Shown one piece after another: positions 9,595-17,901 of a stretch of DNA of 64,000 bases. This DNA comes from Thalassotalea sp. 273M-4 (GTDB lineage Bacteria; Pseudomonadota; Gammaproteobacteria; Enterobacterales; Alteromonadaceae), in assembly GCF_041410465.1 (NCBI RefSeq), contig NZ_CP166961.1:2728001-2792000 (forward strand), written 5' to 3'. The position numbers and the translations under genes were made by a program. The notes under the pieces are model-generated. The model was not told where the DNA came from. It did not search any database and saw only the letters and a program-made list of their open reading frames with translations. The first letter of the stretch is position 1. Every line of letters starts with the position of its first letter.

Positions 9595-12270
9595 TTACTG
9601 TACCGGCTCGTAAATTTTAACATTATCTAGTCGAATCACAGCGCCATTTCCGGCCCCCCAACTTGGGTGAACCATAAAAATATCAATCTGACTTAAATCA
9701 AGAGTATTAGTACTTGCTAAATCTTCTAGTTTAAAGGTATATGTTTGCCATTCACCAACTACTGGATCAACGCCTTCTAAACTGGTATTTAGTGGTACTT
9801 CAACATAACGTTGATCATTACCAGACTCAAGTTTTAGTAACCAGATACCTGGTGCCGCTGCCGAATCAGGCTGAGAAACAACTTTCAAATCAAACTCAAG
9901 TACACCGTTAGCAAGAATGCCTGTAGCATCAATAGGGTTTCCTGCGGTGCCTACGTTGGCATCTTCTCTACCATACAGACCTACTACGGTACCGCCCCAT
10001 TCACCAGGAACGATTGTATACTCTGCAACATCAGCACGAGAGGCATCTTCATCTGCAACTACTTCAGGCGTTGTGCCACCACAGCAATCCCATATTTTCC
10101 AGCCTTCTAAAGCTTGGTCAATGAATAAAACTGTGCCATTAATCGCTGTCGGATCATAAATTTTAACATTATCAACACGAACAAACGCACCATTTCCAGC
10201 TCCCCAACTAGGGTGTACCATAATGATATCGATTTCACTAGGGTTGAAATTTTGGCCAGCAGAAATCAAATCGGCTAGTTTAAAGGTAAATGTTTGCCAC
10301 TCACCAACAACAGGATCAGCACCTTCCATGCTGGTGTTTAGCGGTACTTCAACAAAAGATTGGTCATTACCTGCTTCAACTTTTAATAACCAGATACCTG
10401 GTTCAGCTGCAGAGTCAGGCTGAGACACTACTTTCATTTCAAACTCAATCACACCGTTTTCAGTTATGGTGCTCGCATCAAAAGCTGCTTGTGTATCTCT
10501 TGCAAAGAAACCAACTACTGTCCCACCCCATTCACCAGGGACAATATTAAACTCGGCAACATTGCCGTGTGCTTGGTCATCTTCAACCACCATAGGTGTT
10601 GTGCCACCACAACAATCCCATAATTCCCACTCAGTTTCTTCATCAGCGAAAATGCTTACACTAGGTGATGCAGTTTCTGCTTCAATTGCCATATTAGAAA
10701 TTTGGAATTTTGCACCTTTACCAGTGTCCCATGCAGGGAAGATCATCACAACGTCGATTGCGCTTGCATCTAATCCTTTAGCAACCAAATCCGAAATTAG
10801 GAAGGTGTATGTTTGGGTTTGACCTACTACTGGCTCAACACCTTCAACGCTATCGGTTAAAGGAAGTTCAACAGGAGTACGACCTGCACTTGCGCTCTCA
10901 ATCTTAAACATCCAAGTCGAAGCAGGATTAGTTGGCGCCTGAAGCACTTTCATATCGAAAGTCACAAAGCCATCAATGGCTGCAAGAGGTGATGCATCAA
11001 ATGGCTCTGAGACACCACGAGAATCGAAACCTACTACAGTGGCTGTTTCACCAATTTCAAACTCAACCGCGCCATCTACGATTGTTGGAGTAGTCCCCCC
11101 ACAACAATCCCATGCTGGCCAGTCTGGGTTTATCTCACCATTAGCAAAAATAGATAATGTTTCAATTGGCGGTAATTTAGGGATTGGTGCTTTTTCATCT
11201 ATCAACAAAGCATAATCTTCAGGTGTTACACCTTCTTCATAAACTTTATCGTAATTCGTGCGCAGTGTAGAACAGCCTTTACCAGTTTCTGGGTTAGAAG
11301 CACATTCATATACACGAACGTAGTCAACTTCCATGGTGTTGCCACCTTCAAAGGCCGCAGCGTCAATACCAAGGCTGTTTTTATTTTCTGCCCAGTTGCC
11401 ACCAACAGCAAAGTTCAGAATTAAGTGAAAGTCTTGATCAAAAGGCGCATTGCCCCAGTAGGTTGTTAATTCACCTGTGATTGGGTCATAGTTTTCTGAG
11501 TACCAACCTTTATGCTCTAAACCAACTGGAACACCATCGGCATTTAAAAGGGGTTTTGCTTTTCGTTGGGTTGAGTATAAGTAGTTATCGACATACCAAC
11601 GAATCTCTCCCTCTTCCCACTCAATGGCGTATGTGTGAAACTCATCGCCTGGGTTGGAATCTACCGAATATGGACGACCAGGTTCAGATTTGTCATTCCA
11701 TGCACGGCCGTAATGTAAGGTGCCGTATACACGATTTTCTGCTGAACCGTCTTCAGTCGCTTCACCTAGGTTAACCGCTTCAACGATATCGATTTCACCA
11801 GATTTTGGCCACTCACCGTATACTTCGTCACTTGGCATCATCCAAAATGCAGGCCATGCACCTTGACCTTTTGGTAATTTCATACGAGCTTCAATACGAC
11901 CGTATTTAAAATCACCTTTATTTTGTGTTGTCATACGAGCAGACGTGTATGGTAATGCTGCTTCTAAAGATGGTTTAGCAACAATTTTTAGTGTGCCATC
12001 AGATACGAAAGAGTTTTCTTCGCTGTCTGTGTAACATTGCTTTTCTTGGTTTCCACCACCATCACAGTTAACTTCGTGATTCCATTTTTGAGTATCGATA
12101 GCATCGCCATCAAACTCATCTGCCCATACCAGTTGCCAATCGCTAACTGGTACAGACGGGTCAATAACATCAGGATTAGTTGAGGTTTCTGCACCTCCAC
12201 CACACCCAACTAAAGTGGCTGCGGTAGCGCATGCCATTAATTTGGTTATTTTCTTTGCTGCAAACTTCAT
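9595..12270 (-). CDS. GH16 beta-glucanase (laminarinase-like) lipoprotein with three C-terminal modules
   Basis: An 891-residue extracellular or surface enzyme. The N terminus is a lipoprotein signal with lipobox LVGC (C23). The GH16 domain covers about residues 44-325 and carries the catalytic motif EIDIVE (159-164; E159 the expected nucleophile, E164 the acid/base). GH16 enzymes with this motif cut internal beta-1,3 or mixed-linkage glucans such as laminarin. After a linker come three related modules of about 165 residues, each with the sequence WDCCGGTTP (Trp at 387, 551 and 727). They look like beta-sandwich, possibly carbohydrate-binding, domains; similarity to the ExoP-type C-terminal domain is a guess. 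It probably acts with the receptor downstream and the GH3 enzyme at 17902. Confidence 0.9.
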   Translation of the reverse strand: MKFAAKKITKLMACATAATLVGCGGGAETSTNPDVIDPSVPVSDWQLVWADEFDGDAIDTQKWNHEVNCDGGGNQEKQCYTDSEENSFVSDGTLKIVAKPSLEAALPYTSARMTTQNKGDFKYGRIEARMKLPKGQGAWPAFWMMPSDEVYGEWPKSGEIDIVEAVNLGEATEDGSAENRVYGTLHYGRAWNDKSEPGRPYSVDSNPGDEFHTYAIEWEEGEIRWYVDNYLYSTQRKAKPLLNADGVPVGLEHKGWYSENYDPITGELTTYWGNAPFDQDFHLILNFAVGGNWAENKNSLGIDAAAFEGGNTMEVDYVRVYECASNPETGKGCSTLRTNYDKVYEEGVTPEDYALLIDEKAPIPKLPPIETLSIFANGEINPDWPAWDCCGGTTPTIVDGAVEFEIGETATVVGFDSRGVSEPFDASPLAAIDGFVTFDMKVLQAPTNPASTWMFKIESASAGRTPVELPLTDSVEGVEPVVGQTQTYTFLISDLVAKGLDASAIDVVMIFPAWDTGKGAKFQISNMAIEAETASPSVSIFADEETEWELWDCCGGTTPMVVEDDQAHGNVAEFNIVPGEWGGTVVGFFARDTQAAFDASTITENGVIEFEMKVVSQPDSAAEPGIWLLKVEAGNDQSFVEVPLNTSMEGADPVVGEWQTFTFKLADLISAGQNFNPSEIDIIMVHPSWGAGNGAFVRVDNVKIYDPTAINGTVLFIDQALEGWKIWDCCGGTTPEVVADEDASRADVAEYTIVPGEWGGTVVGLYGREDANVGTAGNPIDATGILANGVLEFDLKVVSQPDSAAAPGIWLLKLESGNDQRYVEVPLNTSLEGVDPVVGEWQTYTFKLEDLASTNTLDLSQIDIFMVHPSWGAGNGAVIRLDNVKIYEPVQ
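9597..11130 (-). repeat. Three tandem protein-coding modules in the GH16 gene
   Basis: The 3' part of the GH16 gene encodes three copies of one module, starting near codons 375, 541 and 717. Modules 2 and 3 are very alike: both contain VPGEWGGTVVGF/L, VVSQPDSAA, GIWLLK and MVHPSWGAGNGA. Module 1 is more divergent. This suggests an older duplication followed by a recent one. Confidence 0.85.
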
Positions 12271-12939
12271 TTTTATTTTCCGTTCTGACTATTCTTATGT
12301 CTGTTAAATCATTCTTATTATTTGAATCAATTAACGAACTACGAAGATGGTTGATTTCCTGCTATTACACATGAATAAGACAGGAATAGCATTTATCATT
12401 TGCGATGATGAAGTTTATTACGATTAGTTACAATCTAAACTCGATATAAGGAAAGTTGTTTGCGGTAATCTTTAGCATTAGGGTTAAAACGCGACAAAAC
12501 GAAACAAAAGCACGACAAGATGTTTATAAAATTAGAGGTAAACACATCATGAAAGTTAACTACAAAAACAGTGTTTCCAAAGTTGATTTACATCAAAATA
12601 AATTCATCAATTTATTAATACAAATCAATAAAAGCACCTTCAAAAGCCTCAAAAAACCCAATAAAAACCAATAAATTCAAGCGTTAGAGCCAATAACAGC
12701 AAAAAACTGAACAAAAAAGATTAACCCAGCCGTTTTGTAATTTAATTACGATATTTGAAACTTTTTACAGATTTAAACTCATTTGGTCGAGATTGATTGC
12801 TTTCAATTTTCAGCCTTTTTATCGAGCGATAAGATGAAAGCTTATCAGGTTAAAATCCAAAGATTTTTTAACCTTATTGCAACTTACGGCAGCCCAATTA
12901 ATAAACAAACGTAACCTTTTATAGGTATAAAAAGGTAAA
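12271..12939. promoter_or_regulatory. 669-base region upstream of the GH16 gene, without a convincing gene
   Basis: AT-rich. It holds the promoter of the GH16 gene and the 3' end of the response-regulator unit. A 72-codon frame at 12456-12674 is rich in Lys and Asn and has no recognisable features, so I do not call it. Around 12490-12520 there are two near-repeats of CGACAA. A weak hairpin with a T run (ACCTTTTATA and TATAAAAAGGT, about 12912-12936) may end the response-regulator transcript. Confidence 0.4.
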
Positions 12940-13776
12940 TTAAAGATGCTTATCTTTAATTAACTGTTGAATCGTAGAGCTGTAATTTCGACTGACCTTG
13001 ACCTGTACATCTTCGCCCAAATCCAGAATGGCTTCGTTGTTTTTTAAGGTTTGAATACCTTTAATGCAGTGCAAATTAACGAGGGTTGATTTGTGCACAC
13101 GACAAAACATTCGGCTGTCGAGTTCAGCCTGTAATTTTTTCATCGTGATACGCACCACATGGGTTTCGGTTTTGGTATGGATACACATGTAATCGCCAGC
13201 CGCATCAATCCAACGTATATCATTGACATTTAACACAATGCGCTCATGCTCATTGGTTTTAATGACAAACTCTTGTCGAAATGGCGCAGGTAAGGGTAAA
13301 TCGGTTTCTAGCCAATCTTCTAATTCCGAAATATCTAAACCAGAGGTTTCACCTAAGGCAGACAACAATCGATATTTCTCGTTTTCTGATTGTTTAGGGC
13401 TACGGCGTTCATTAATACGATCAATGGTTTTTTGCAATCGACCTAAATTTGCGGGTTTTAAAATATAATCTATCGCATTTAGCTCAAAAGCATCAATGGC
13501 GTATTCGCTATAAGCACTGACAAATACCACCATAGGTAAAATATCTGACTGTAACGCCTGAATCACCTCAAGCCCATTGATTCCAGGCAACTGTAGGTCA
13601 AGAAATAATACGGTCGGTGACAGTTCTTGACAAAGTTTAATTGCTTCATCGCCATCACTGGCTTCACCGATAACCGTAACTTGAGGTATTTTCTCAAGTC
13701 GTAACTTCAGCCCCTCTAGCGCTAAAGGCTCATCATCTACAATGATGGCTGTAATAGGTGGTTCATTTCTCGACAT
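12940..13776 (-). CDS. LytTR-family response regulator
   Basis: A 278-residue regulator with a receiver domain (acidic pair D14/D15, phospho-acceptor D60 in FLDLQLPG, K107 in ILKPA) and a C-terminal LytTR DNA-binding domain (about 170-278, with WIDAAGDYMCIHT and FCRVHKSTLVN). I start it at the ATG at 13776, which has TGGAG upstream; the open frame extends further up but overlaps the kinase gene and carries no receiver sequence. It overlaps the end of the kinase gene by 14 bases, so the two are co-translated. Targets are unknown; the adjacent GH16/TonB block is the obvious candidate. Confidence 0.92.
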   Translation of the reverse strand: MSRNEPPITAIIVDDEPLALEGLKLRLEKIPQVTVIGEASDGDEAIKLCQELSPTVLFLDLQLPGINGLEVIQALQSDILPMVVFVSAYSEYAIDAFELNAIDYILKPANLGRLQKTIDRINERRSPKQSENEKYRLLSALGETSGLDISELEDWLETDLPLPAPFRQEFVIKTNEHERIVLNVNDIRWIDAAGDYMCIHTKTETHVVRITMKKLQAELDSRMFCRVHKSTLVNLHCIKGIQTLKNNEAILDLGEDVQVKVSRNYSSTIQQLIKDKHL

Positions 13777-14884
13777 GATTAAACTCCATTGGCGTAGATA
13801 TGTGAACTCGACTGCCGTTGTTTGGGCTGTCGCCAATATTAACCTCAAAATCACCATTGAACATGGTTTTTAGTCGCTCCTTGGTATTACTAATACCTAT
13901 GCCAAAGCCTTTTCTAGTTTGATTTTTACCCTGAGCGCCATCGTCATCTACGATAAGATGGAGGCGGTTGTGTTGTTTAAACGCAGAGATAGCTATAACC
14001 CCGGCTGTTTTTTTGGGCTCAATTGCGTACTTCACCGCGTTTTCGACCAAGGGTTGTAATAGCATGGTTGGGATCATCGCATGCTTTACCCCTGGTTCAA
14101 TGTCCATAACGACATTTAACTTGTCTCCAAATCGAACTTTTTCAATCGACAGATACAAGTCCAATAAGGCGACTTCGTTATTTAATGTTGTATAAGGATG
14201 TGTCTTTTTATCTAAAGAATAACGAAAAAACTCACACATTTGATCAAGCATTTCATTGGCTTTTTCATTTTCGTTCTTATAAATAAGGGTTGAAATTGCG
14301 TTCATCGTGTTAAACATAAAGTGCGGATTTAATTGGTAGCGCAACATTTGTAATTGCGCATCTTTAACCGCATTTTGGGCCAACAACAGCATTTCATGAC
14401 CTTTTTGTAACTTGCTGTTATATAACATAATAAAGTAAATCGAGGTCCAGACAAACATAGTGGTTATGGAAAACATTAACCAACCACCAAATTCTAAGAG
14501 ATCCCAAGCCTGATTCCACTGTTGATTGTATACAAGAACCTTGTAAAAACTGAGCTTAAAAATATTGTAAATAAAGCCAAGCAGTGCCGCCGAAAAGAAA
14601 CTAATGGCCAGCGTTTTCTTTAACGGTAAATGAACAACTTTGCCAATGACTTGCCATTGTATATAGGACAAACCAAAACCACAGAGTGCTTCGGCAATCA
14701 AGTTTAAAATTTGTCCACCGAGGTTAAAGCCAGGCGTTTCAAATTGTGGGTGAATAATGGCAAAAAATACCACGAGTGAATACCCTATCCACCCAACAAA
14801 CTGTAATGTCCAAAATTGCTGTGATTGATTGGAAAATTGATTACTCTCCAGCTCAAGCGTATCTGGGTTTAAAAAAGTATCCAT
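13763..14884 (-). CDS. LytS/YehU-type sensor histidine kinase
   Basis: A 373-residue membrane kinase that should phosphorylate the response regulator encoded next. Four transmembrane helices lie near residues 27-46, 58-77, 91-112 and 133-155. After them comes the His_kinase domain with H188 in LNPHFMFN and an ATP-binding N-box in LLQPLVENAVKYA. There is no large periplasmic sensor domain, so it probably senses through its membrane part or a partner. The start ATG has AGG about ten bases upstream. Confidence 0.92.
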   Translation of the reverse strand: MDTFLNPDTLELESNQFSNQSQQFWTLQFVGWIGYSLVVFFAIIHPQFETPGFNLGGQILNLIAEALCGFGLSYIQWQVIGKVVHLPLKKTLAISFFSAALLGFIYNIFKLSFYKVLVYNQQWNQAWDLLEFGGWLMFSITTMFVWTSIYFIMLYNSKLQKGHEMLLLAQNAVKDAQLQMLRYQLNPHFMFNTMNAISTLIYKNENEKANEMLDQMCEFFRYSLDKKTHPYTTLNNEVALLDLYLSIEKVRFGDKLNVVMDIEPGVKHAMIPTMLLQPLVENAVKYAIEPKKTAGVIAISAFKQHNRLHLIVDDDGAQGKNQTRKGFGIGISNTKERLKTMFNGDFEVNIGDSPNNGSRVHISTPMEFNHVEK

Positions 14885-15278
14885 TTGGTAAACCTAAGTG
14901 GCCATTAACCTGACGTGTTTCGTTTTAATTTATTTTCGCCTTTTGTTTTACGGTAAAAGCCAAGACCCGACGAGAGGTTGTTTTGCTTTAATTAAGCCAT
15001 AATCTTTTTGTGTGTTTGCCATATTACCCAAGAAAACGCAGCTTGCAAACGTCTTAACTGCCAATTTTTAAAATTTTTGAGGTCAACTTTGTAACCATAC
15101 CGTGACAACAACGGTCTCCTTGATGAAAATTTTCCTAGTGGCATAATTTGACCGACATCAGAAAGATGAAAATTTTTATCTTGTCGCCAACTAAAGTCGG
15201 GTTATACTTGGATTTGAAATCAAGTGCTTATAGTAAACACCTGTTTACTATAAATTGCAGTCATAGTGGAGATACCTC
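14885..15278. promoter_or_regulatory. Divergent promoter region between the kinase gene and rraA
   Basis: 394 bases with no convincing gene. The rraA-proximal end carries the long palindrome listed separately. I see no clear sigma70 pair by eye for the kinase. Confidence 0.4.
15229..15252. promoter_or_regulatory. Perfect 24-bp palindrome upstream of rraA
   Basis: Arms TATAGTAAACA (15229-15239) and TGTTTACTATA (15242-15252) are exact reverse complements separated by CC. It ends 26 bases before the rraA start. It has no following T run, so an operator is more likely than a terminator. The cognate regulator is not known to me. Confidence 0.6.
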
Positions 15279-15764
15279 ATGGAATACAACACTTCAGAAC
15301 TTTGTAACTTATATGCAGATTCAGTCGATGTGTTAGAACCAATGCTCAGCAACTACGGTGGTCGTAGCTCTTTTGGTGGTAGCGTTGTTACGATCAAATG
15401 TTTCGAGTCTAATGGCCTTATAAGCGAAATGGTTGAAAAAGATGGTACAGGAAAAGTGTTGGTCGTTGATGGCGGGGGTTCTAGCCGTCGTGCGTTAATA
15501 GATATTTACATTGCAGAAACGGCACTAAAGAATAATTGGGAAGGTATTATCTGTTATGGCAGTGTACGAGATGTGGATGCGCTTGAAGATCTTGAGCTTG
15601 GTATTCAAGCTTTAGTATCAATTCCTGTTGGCGCTGATGACACCGATGTGGGTGAAATCGATGTGGCGATTAATTTTGCTGGTGTTACCATTTTACCCGA
15701 TGATCATATTTATGCCGATAACACTGGGGTTATTTTATCCGCCGACCCATTAGATATCGACTAA
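15279..15764 (+). CDS. rraA: Regulator of RNase E activity A (RraA)
   Basis: A 161-residue protein of the RraA family, which binds the C-terminal region of RNase E and slows mRNA decay. The family core is clear: GRSSFGG near residue 24, [16 protein letters not shown] near 60-75 and an [12 protein letters not shown] segment near 90-102. Length agrees with E. coli RraA (161). The ATG follows GTGGAGA. Alone in its orientation, it ends at a terminator shared with hutI. Confidence 0.95.
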   Translation: MEYNTSELCNLYADSVDVLEPMLSNYGGRSSFGGSVVTIKCFESNGLISEMVEKDGTGKVLVVDGGGSSRRALIDIYIAETALKNNWEGIICYGSVRDVDALEDLELGIQALVSIPVGADDTDVGEIDVAINFAGVTILPDDHIYADNTGVILSADPLDID

Positions 15765-15769
15765 AACGT

Positions 15770-15800
15770 AAAAGCGCAAATTCGATTAATTTGCGCTTTT
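15770..15800. terminator. Bidirectional terminator between rraA and hutI
   Basis: A 13-bp stem AAAAGCGCAAATT/AATTTGCGCTTTT with a five-base loop lies between two convergent genes. A and T flanks serve both directions. Confidence 0.85.
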
Positions 15801-15836
15801 AAACCCCGTTTCCAGCAAACGTCTGTTAACGACGTT

Positions 15837-17072
15837 TTATCGAATAACCTCACCTTTTTTATACAAAGCACGTAACGGGTTGGCACCAAATTGGTAACAA
15901 AGTTGGGCCGGTTGCTCAATATTCCACAAGGCAATATCGGCGTCCATTCCTACCGCTAGCTCGCCTACTTTATGCTCAATACCCAAAGCCCTTGCGGCAT
16001 GACATGTGACGCCAGCTATCGCTTCTGTAGGTGTTAATCGAAAGAGTGTACACGCCATATTAAGCATCAGCTGAATTGAGTGAATGGGTGACGTACCGGG
16101 ATTTGCATCCGTGGCGATTGCCATACGCACATTATGGTCACGCAATTGTTGGATTGGTGGTAGCTTGGTCTCTCGAAGAAAATAAAAAGCACCGGGTAAC
16201 AAAACCGCAACCATGCCCGTAGCTTGCATCGCTTTAATCCCCTGTTCAGACAGGTATTCAAGGTGATCGCTCGATAACGCTTGGTAGTTCGCAGCTAATG
16301 CACTGGCGCCTAAATCCGACAATTGCTCAGCATGGACTTTCACTGGCAGTTGATGCGCTTTGGCGGCGGCAAAAACACGTTCAGTTTGGTCTAAGGTAAA
16401 ACCAATGTTTTCACAAAAGACATCGACGGCATCCGCTAAATTCGCGTCTTTTATCGCCGGGATCATTTTTTCGCAAACCAAAGAAATATAGTCATCGGCT
16501 CGGTCTTTGTATTCTGGCGGTAAAGCGTGCGCGCCTAAAAAGGTGTTATAGACATCAATCCCTGAACACTCATTGAGCTTTCGTGCGACCTTTAGCATCT
16601 TAATTTCGCTATCTAAATCAAGACCATAACCTGATTTAATCTCGATACTGGTTACCCCTTCATTTATGAGGGCATTAAGTCTTGGCTTGGCACTGGCCAA
16701 AAGGCTATCTTCGGACGCTGCTCTTGTCGCTTTAACCGACGACACAATGCCACCACCTTGCGCCGCAATGTCTTCATAGCTCGCGCCCTCTAGGCGCATT
16801 TCAAATTCTGTAGCACGATGAGAGCCATAAACCAAATGGGTATGACAATCGATAAAACCAGGGGTTAACCATTGGCCTTTACAATCAATGACCTCGACAC
16901 TTTGTTGACAAAAATCAGGTAAGGTTTGTTGATTGCCTATCCAAGCGATTTTGCCGCCACTAATAGCTAGGGCACCATCTTCAATGGCCGCATAAGAAGT
17001 ACCACCTTGTGTCATGGTCGCGATATTGGCATTAATAAAGACACGTTGCCAATGAGCAGGGTTCTGATCCAT
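15837..17072 (-). CDS. hutI: Imidazolonepropionase
   Basis: Third enzyme of histidine breakdown: hydrolyses 4-imidazolone-5-propionate to N-formimino-L-glutamate in the cytoplasm. 411 residues of the amidohydrolase superfamily. The metal-binding HTH of [13 protein letters not shown] is at residues 77-79; VHAEQLS and ATDANPGT supply further active-site residues. It is on the strand opposite to hutC-hutH-hutU and separated from them by a channel gene and a GH3 gene. I found no TGTATATACA-type HutC site directly upstream. hutG (formimidoylglutamase) is not in the window. Confidence 0.96.
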   Translation of the reverse strand: MDQNPAHWQRVFINANIATMTQGGTSYAAIEDGALAISGGKIAWIGNQQTLPDFCQQSVEVIDCKGQWLTPGFIDCHTHLVYGSHRATEFEMRLEGASYEDIAAQGGGIVSSVKATRAASEDSLLASAKPRLNALINEGVTSIEIKSGYGLDLDSEIKMLKVARKLNECSGIDVYNTFLGAHALPPEYKDRADDYISLVCEKMIPAIKDANLADAVDVFCENIGFTLDQTERVFAAAKAHQLPVKVHAEQLSDLGASALAANYQALSSDHLEYLSEQGIKAMQATGMVAVLLPGAFYFLRETKLPPIQQLRDHNVRMAIATDANPGTSPIHSIQLMLNMACTLFRLTPTEAIAGVTCHAARALGIEHKVGELAVGMDADIALWNIEQPAQLCYQFGANPLRALYKKGEVIR

Positions 17073-17304
17073 CTGAGTTTCCGATTATGACTTATTTGGC
17101 GGTATTTTAGATGAAGTTCCCCTGTCAATAAAGCCATATATTGGCATAATGGCTTGTCAAAACAGCTCTTATTCGCTTTTATGGGTAATGATTTATCTGC
17201 CCTTTTTCCATCATTATGATCAGGTTTTGAGCAAGCAGTGATGACAGCGAAACCAATATAGATTACATTCTATTAGATTTTACTCAATCAAATGGAGGAC
17301 TGCA

Positions 17305-17808
17305 GTGGTTGTGTTACAAAAAACGATGGAAAGAAGTCGTTTATATCAAATCGACAAATACGGTGTTAAAAATTATAACTATGGGGTCTTGGCGCTCTTT
17401 TCCTTTATGATTTATGCCGTATTAAATTTAAGTCTTGGATATTTTACTTTTTTAGCTGAAACCAGCGTCACTGGCTCCCCAGTGCAAAGCTACGAAGATG
17501 GCGTATGGTTAATGGTTATGTCGTCCACCACCATTGGATTTGGTGATGTCTACCCTATTACCAGAGCGGGTCGTATTTTAGTGTTTACGATGTTTGTGCT
17601 AGGGGTCGGGATTCTTGGTGGGGTTGGTGCCGTATTTGCCAACAAGATATTTGGCTTTGCTGATACCAACATTAAAAACCGTGAGCTAAGAAAACAAAAT
17701 AATGACATTTACCACAAGTTAATTGAGTTAGAAAAAAGGCTTAATGCGACTCAGACCGAGCATGAGCAAGAGCAGTCGCTAAAACAGCAGTCCATAGACA
17801 AAGAATAA
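17305..17808 (+). CDS. Two-helix potassium channel
   Basis: A 167-residue ion channel of the KcsA-like two-transmembrane type. TM1 is near residues 27-50, the pore loop carries the selectivity filter TTIGFGD (75-81), and TM2 is near 91-114. The C-terminal 45 residues are a charged, probably coiled-coil, tail rather than an RCK domain. The start is the GTG at 17305, with GGAGGA six bases upstream. No operon partner is evident; the ligand or gating signal is unknown. Confidence 0.88.
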   Translation: MVVLQKTMERSRLYQIDKYGVKNYNYGVLALFSFMIYAVLNLSLGYFTFLAETSVTGSPVQSYEDGVWLMVMSSTTIGFGDVYPITRAGRILVFTMFVLGVGILGGVGAVFANKIFGFADTNIKNRELRKQNNDIYHKLIELEKRLNATQTEHEQEQSLKQQSIDKE

Positions 17809-17839
17809 AAAAGGAGCTCGCTTTAACTCGCTCCTTTTT
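17806..17839 (+). terminator. Terminator after the potassium channel gene
   Basis: AAAAAGGAGC and GCTCCTTTTT close a short stem directly after the stop codon. Confidence 0.75.
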
Positions 17840-17846
17840 CGTACTA

Positions 17847-17898
17847 CGTGTTTAAGTTATTGCTTAATTTAACACCTTAAATTAAGCTCTTAAACACG
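17847..17898. terminator. Long nested hairpin before the GH3 stop codon
   Basis: Outer arms CGTGTTTAAG (17847-17856) and CTTAAACACG (17889-17898) enclose inner arms GCTTAATTTAA (17862-17872) and TTAAATTAAGC (17877-17887). All pairs are exact. Probably the terminator of the GH3 gene, whose stop codon is a few bases away. Confidence 0.6.
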
Positions 17899-17901
17899 AG
17901 G

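Noticed and set aside
12456..12674. 72-codon open frame upstream of the GH16 gene
   Set aside because: Lys/Asn-rich composition follows from the AT-rich DNA; no recognisable features.
13777..13857. Upstream extension of the response-regulator frame
   Set aside because: It overlaps the kinase gene, has no receiver sequence, and the ATG at 13776 has a good ribosome site.
15148..15336. 62-codon open frame overlapping the rraA start and palindrome
   Set aside because: Overlaps the rraA start in another frame, covers its palindrome and shows no domain.
17847..17898. Nested hairpin as a mobile-element end
   Set aside because: It sits directly at the GH3 stop codon between two convergent genes; a terminator explains it, and there is no matching copy nearby.
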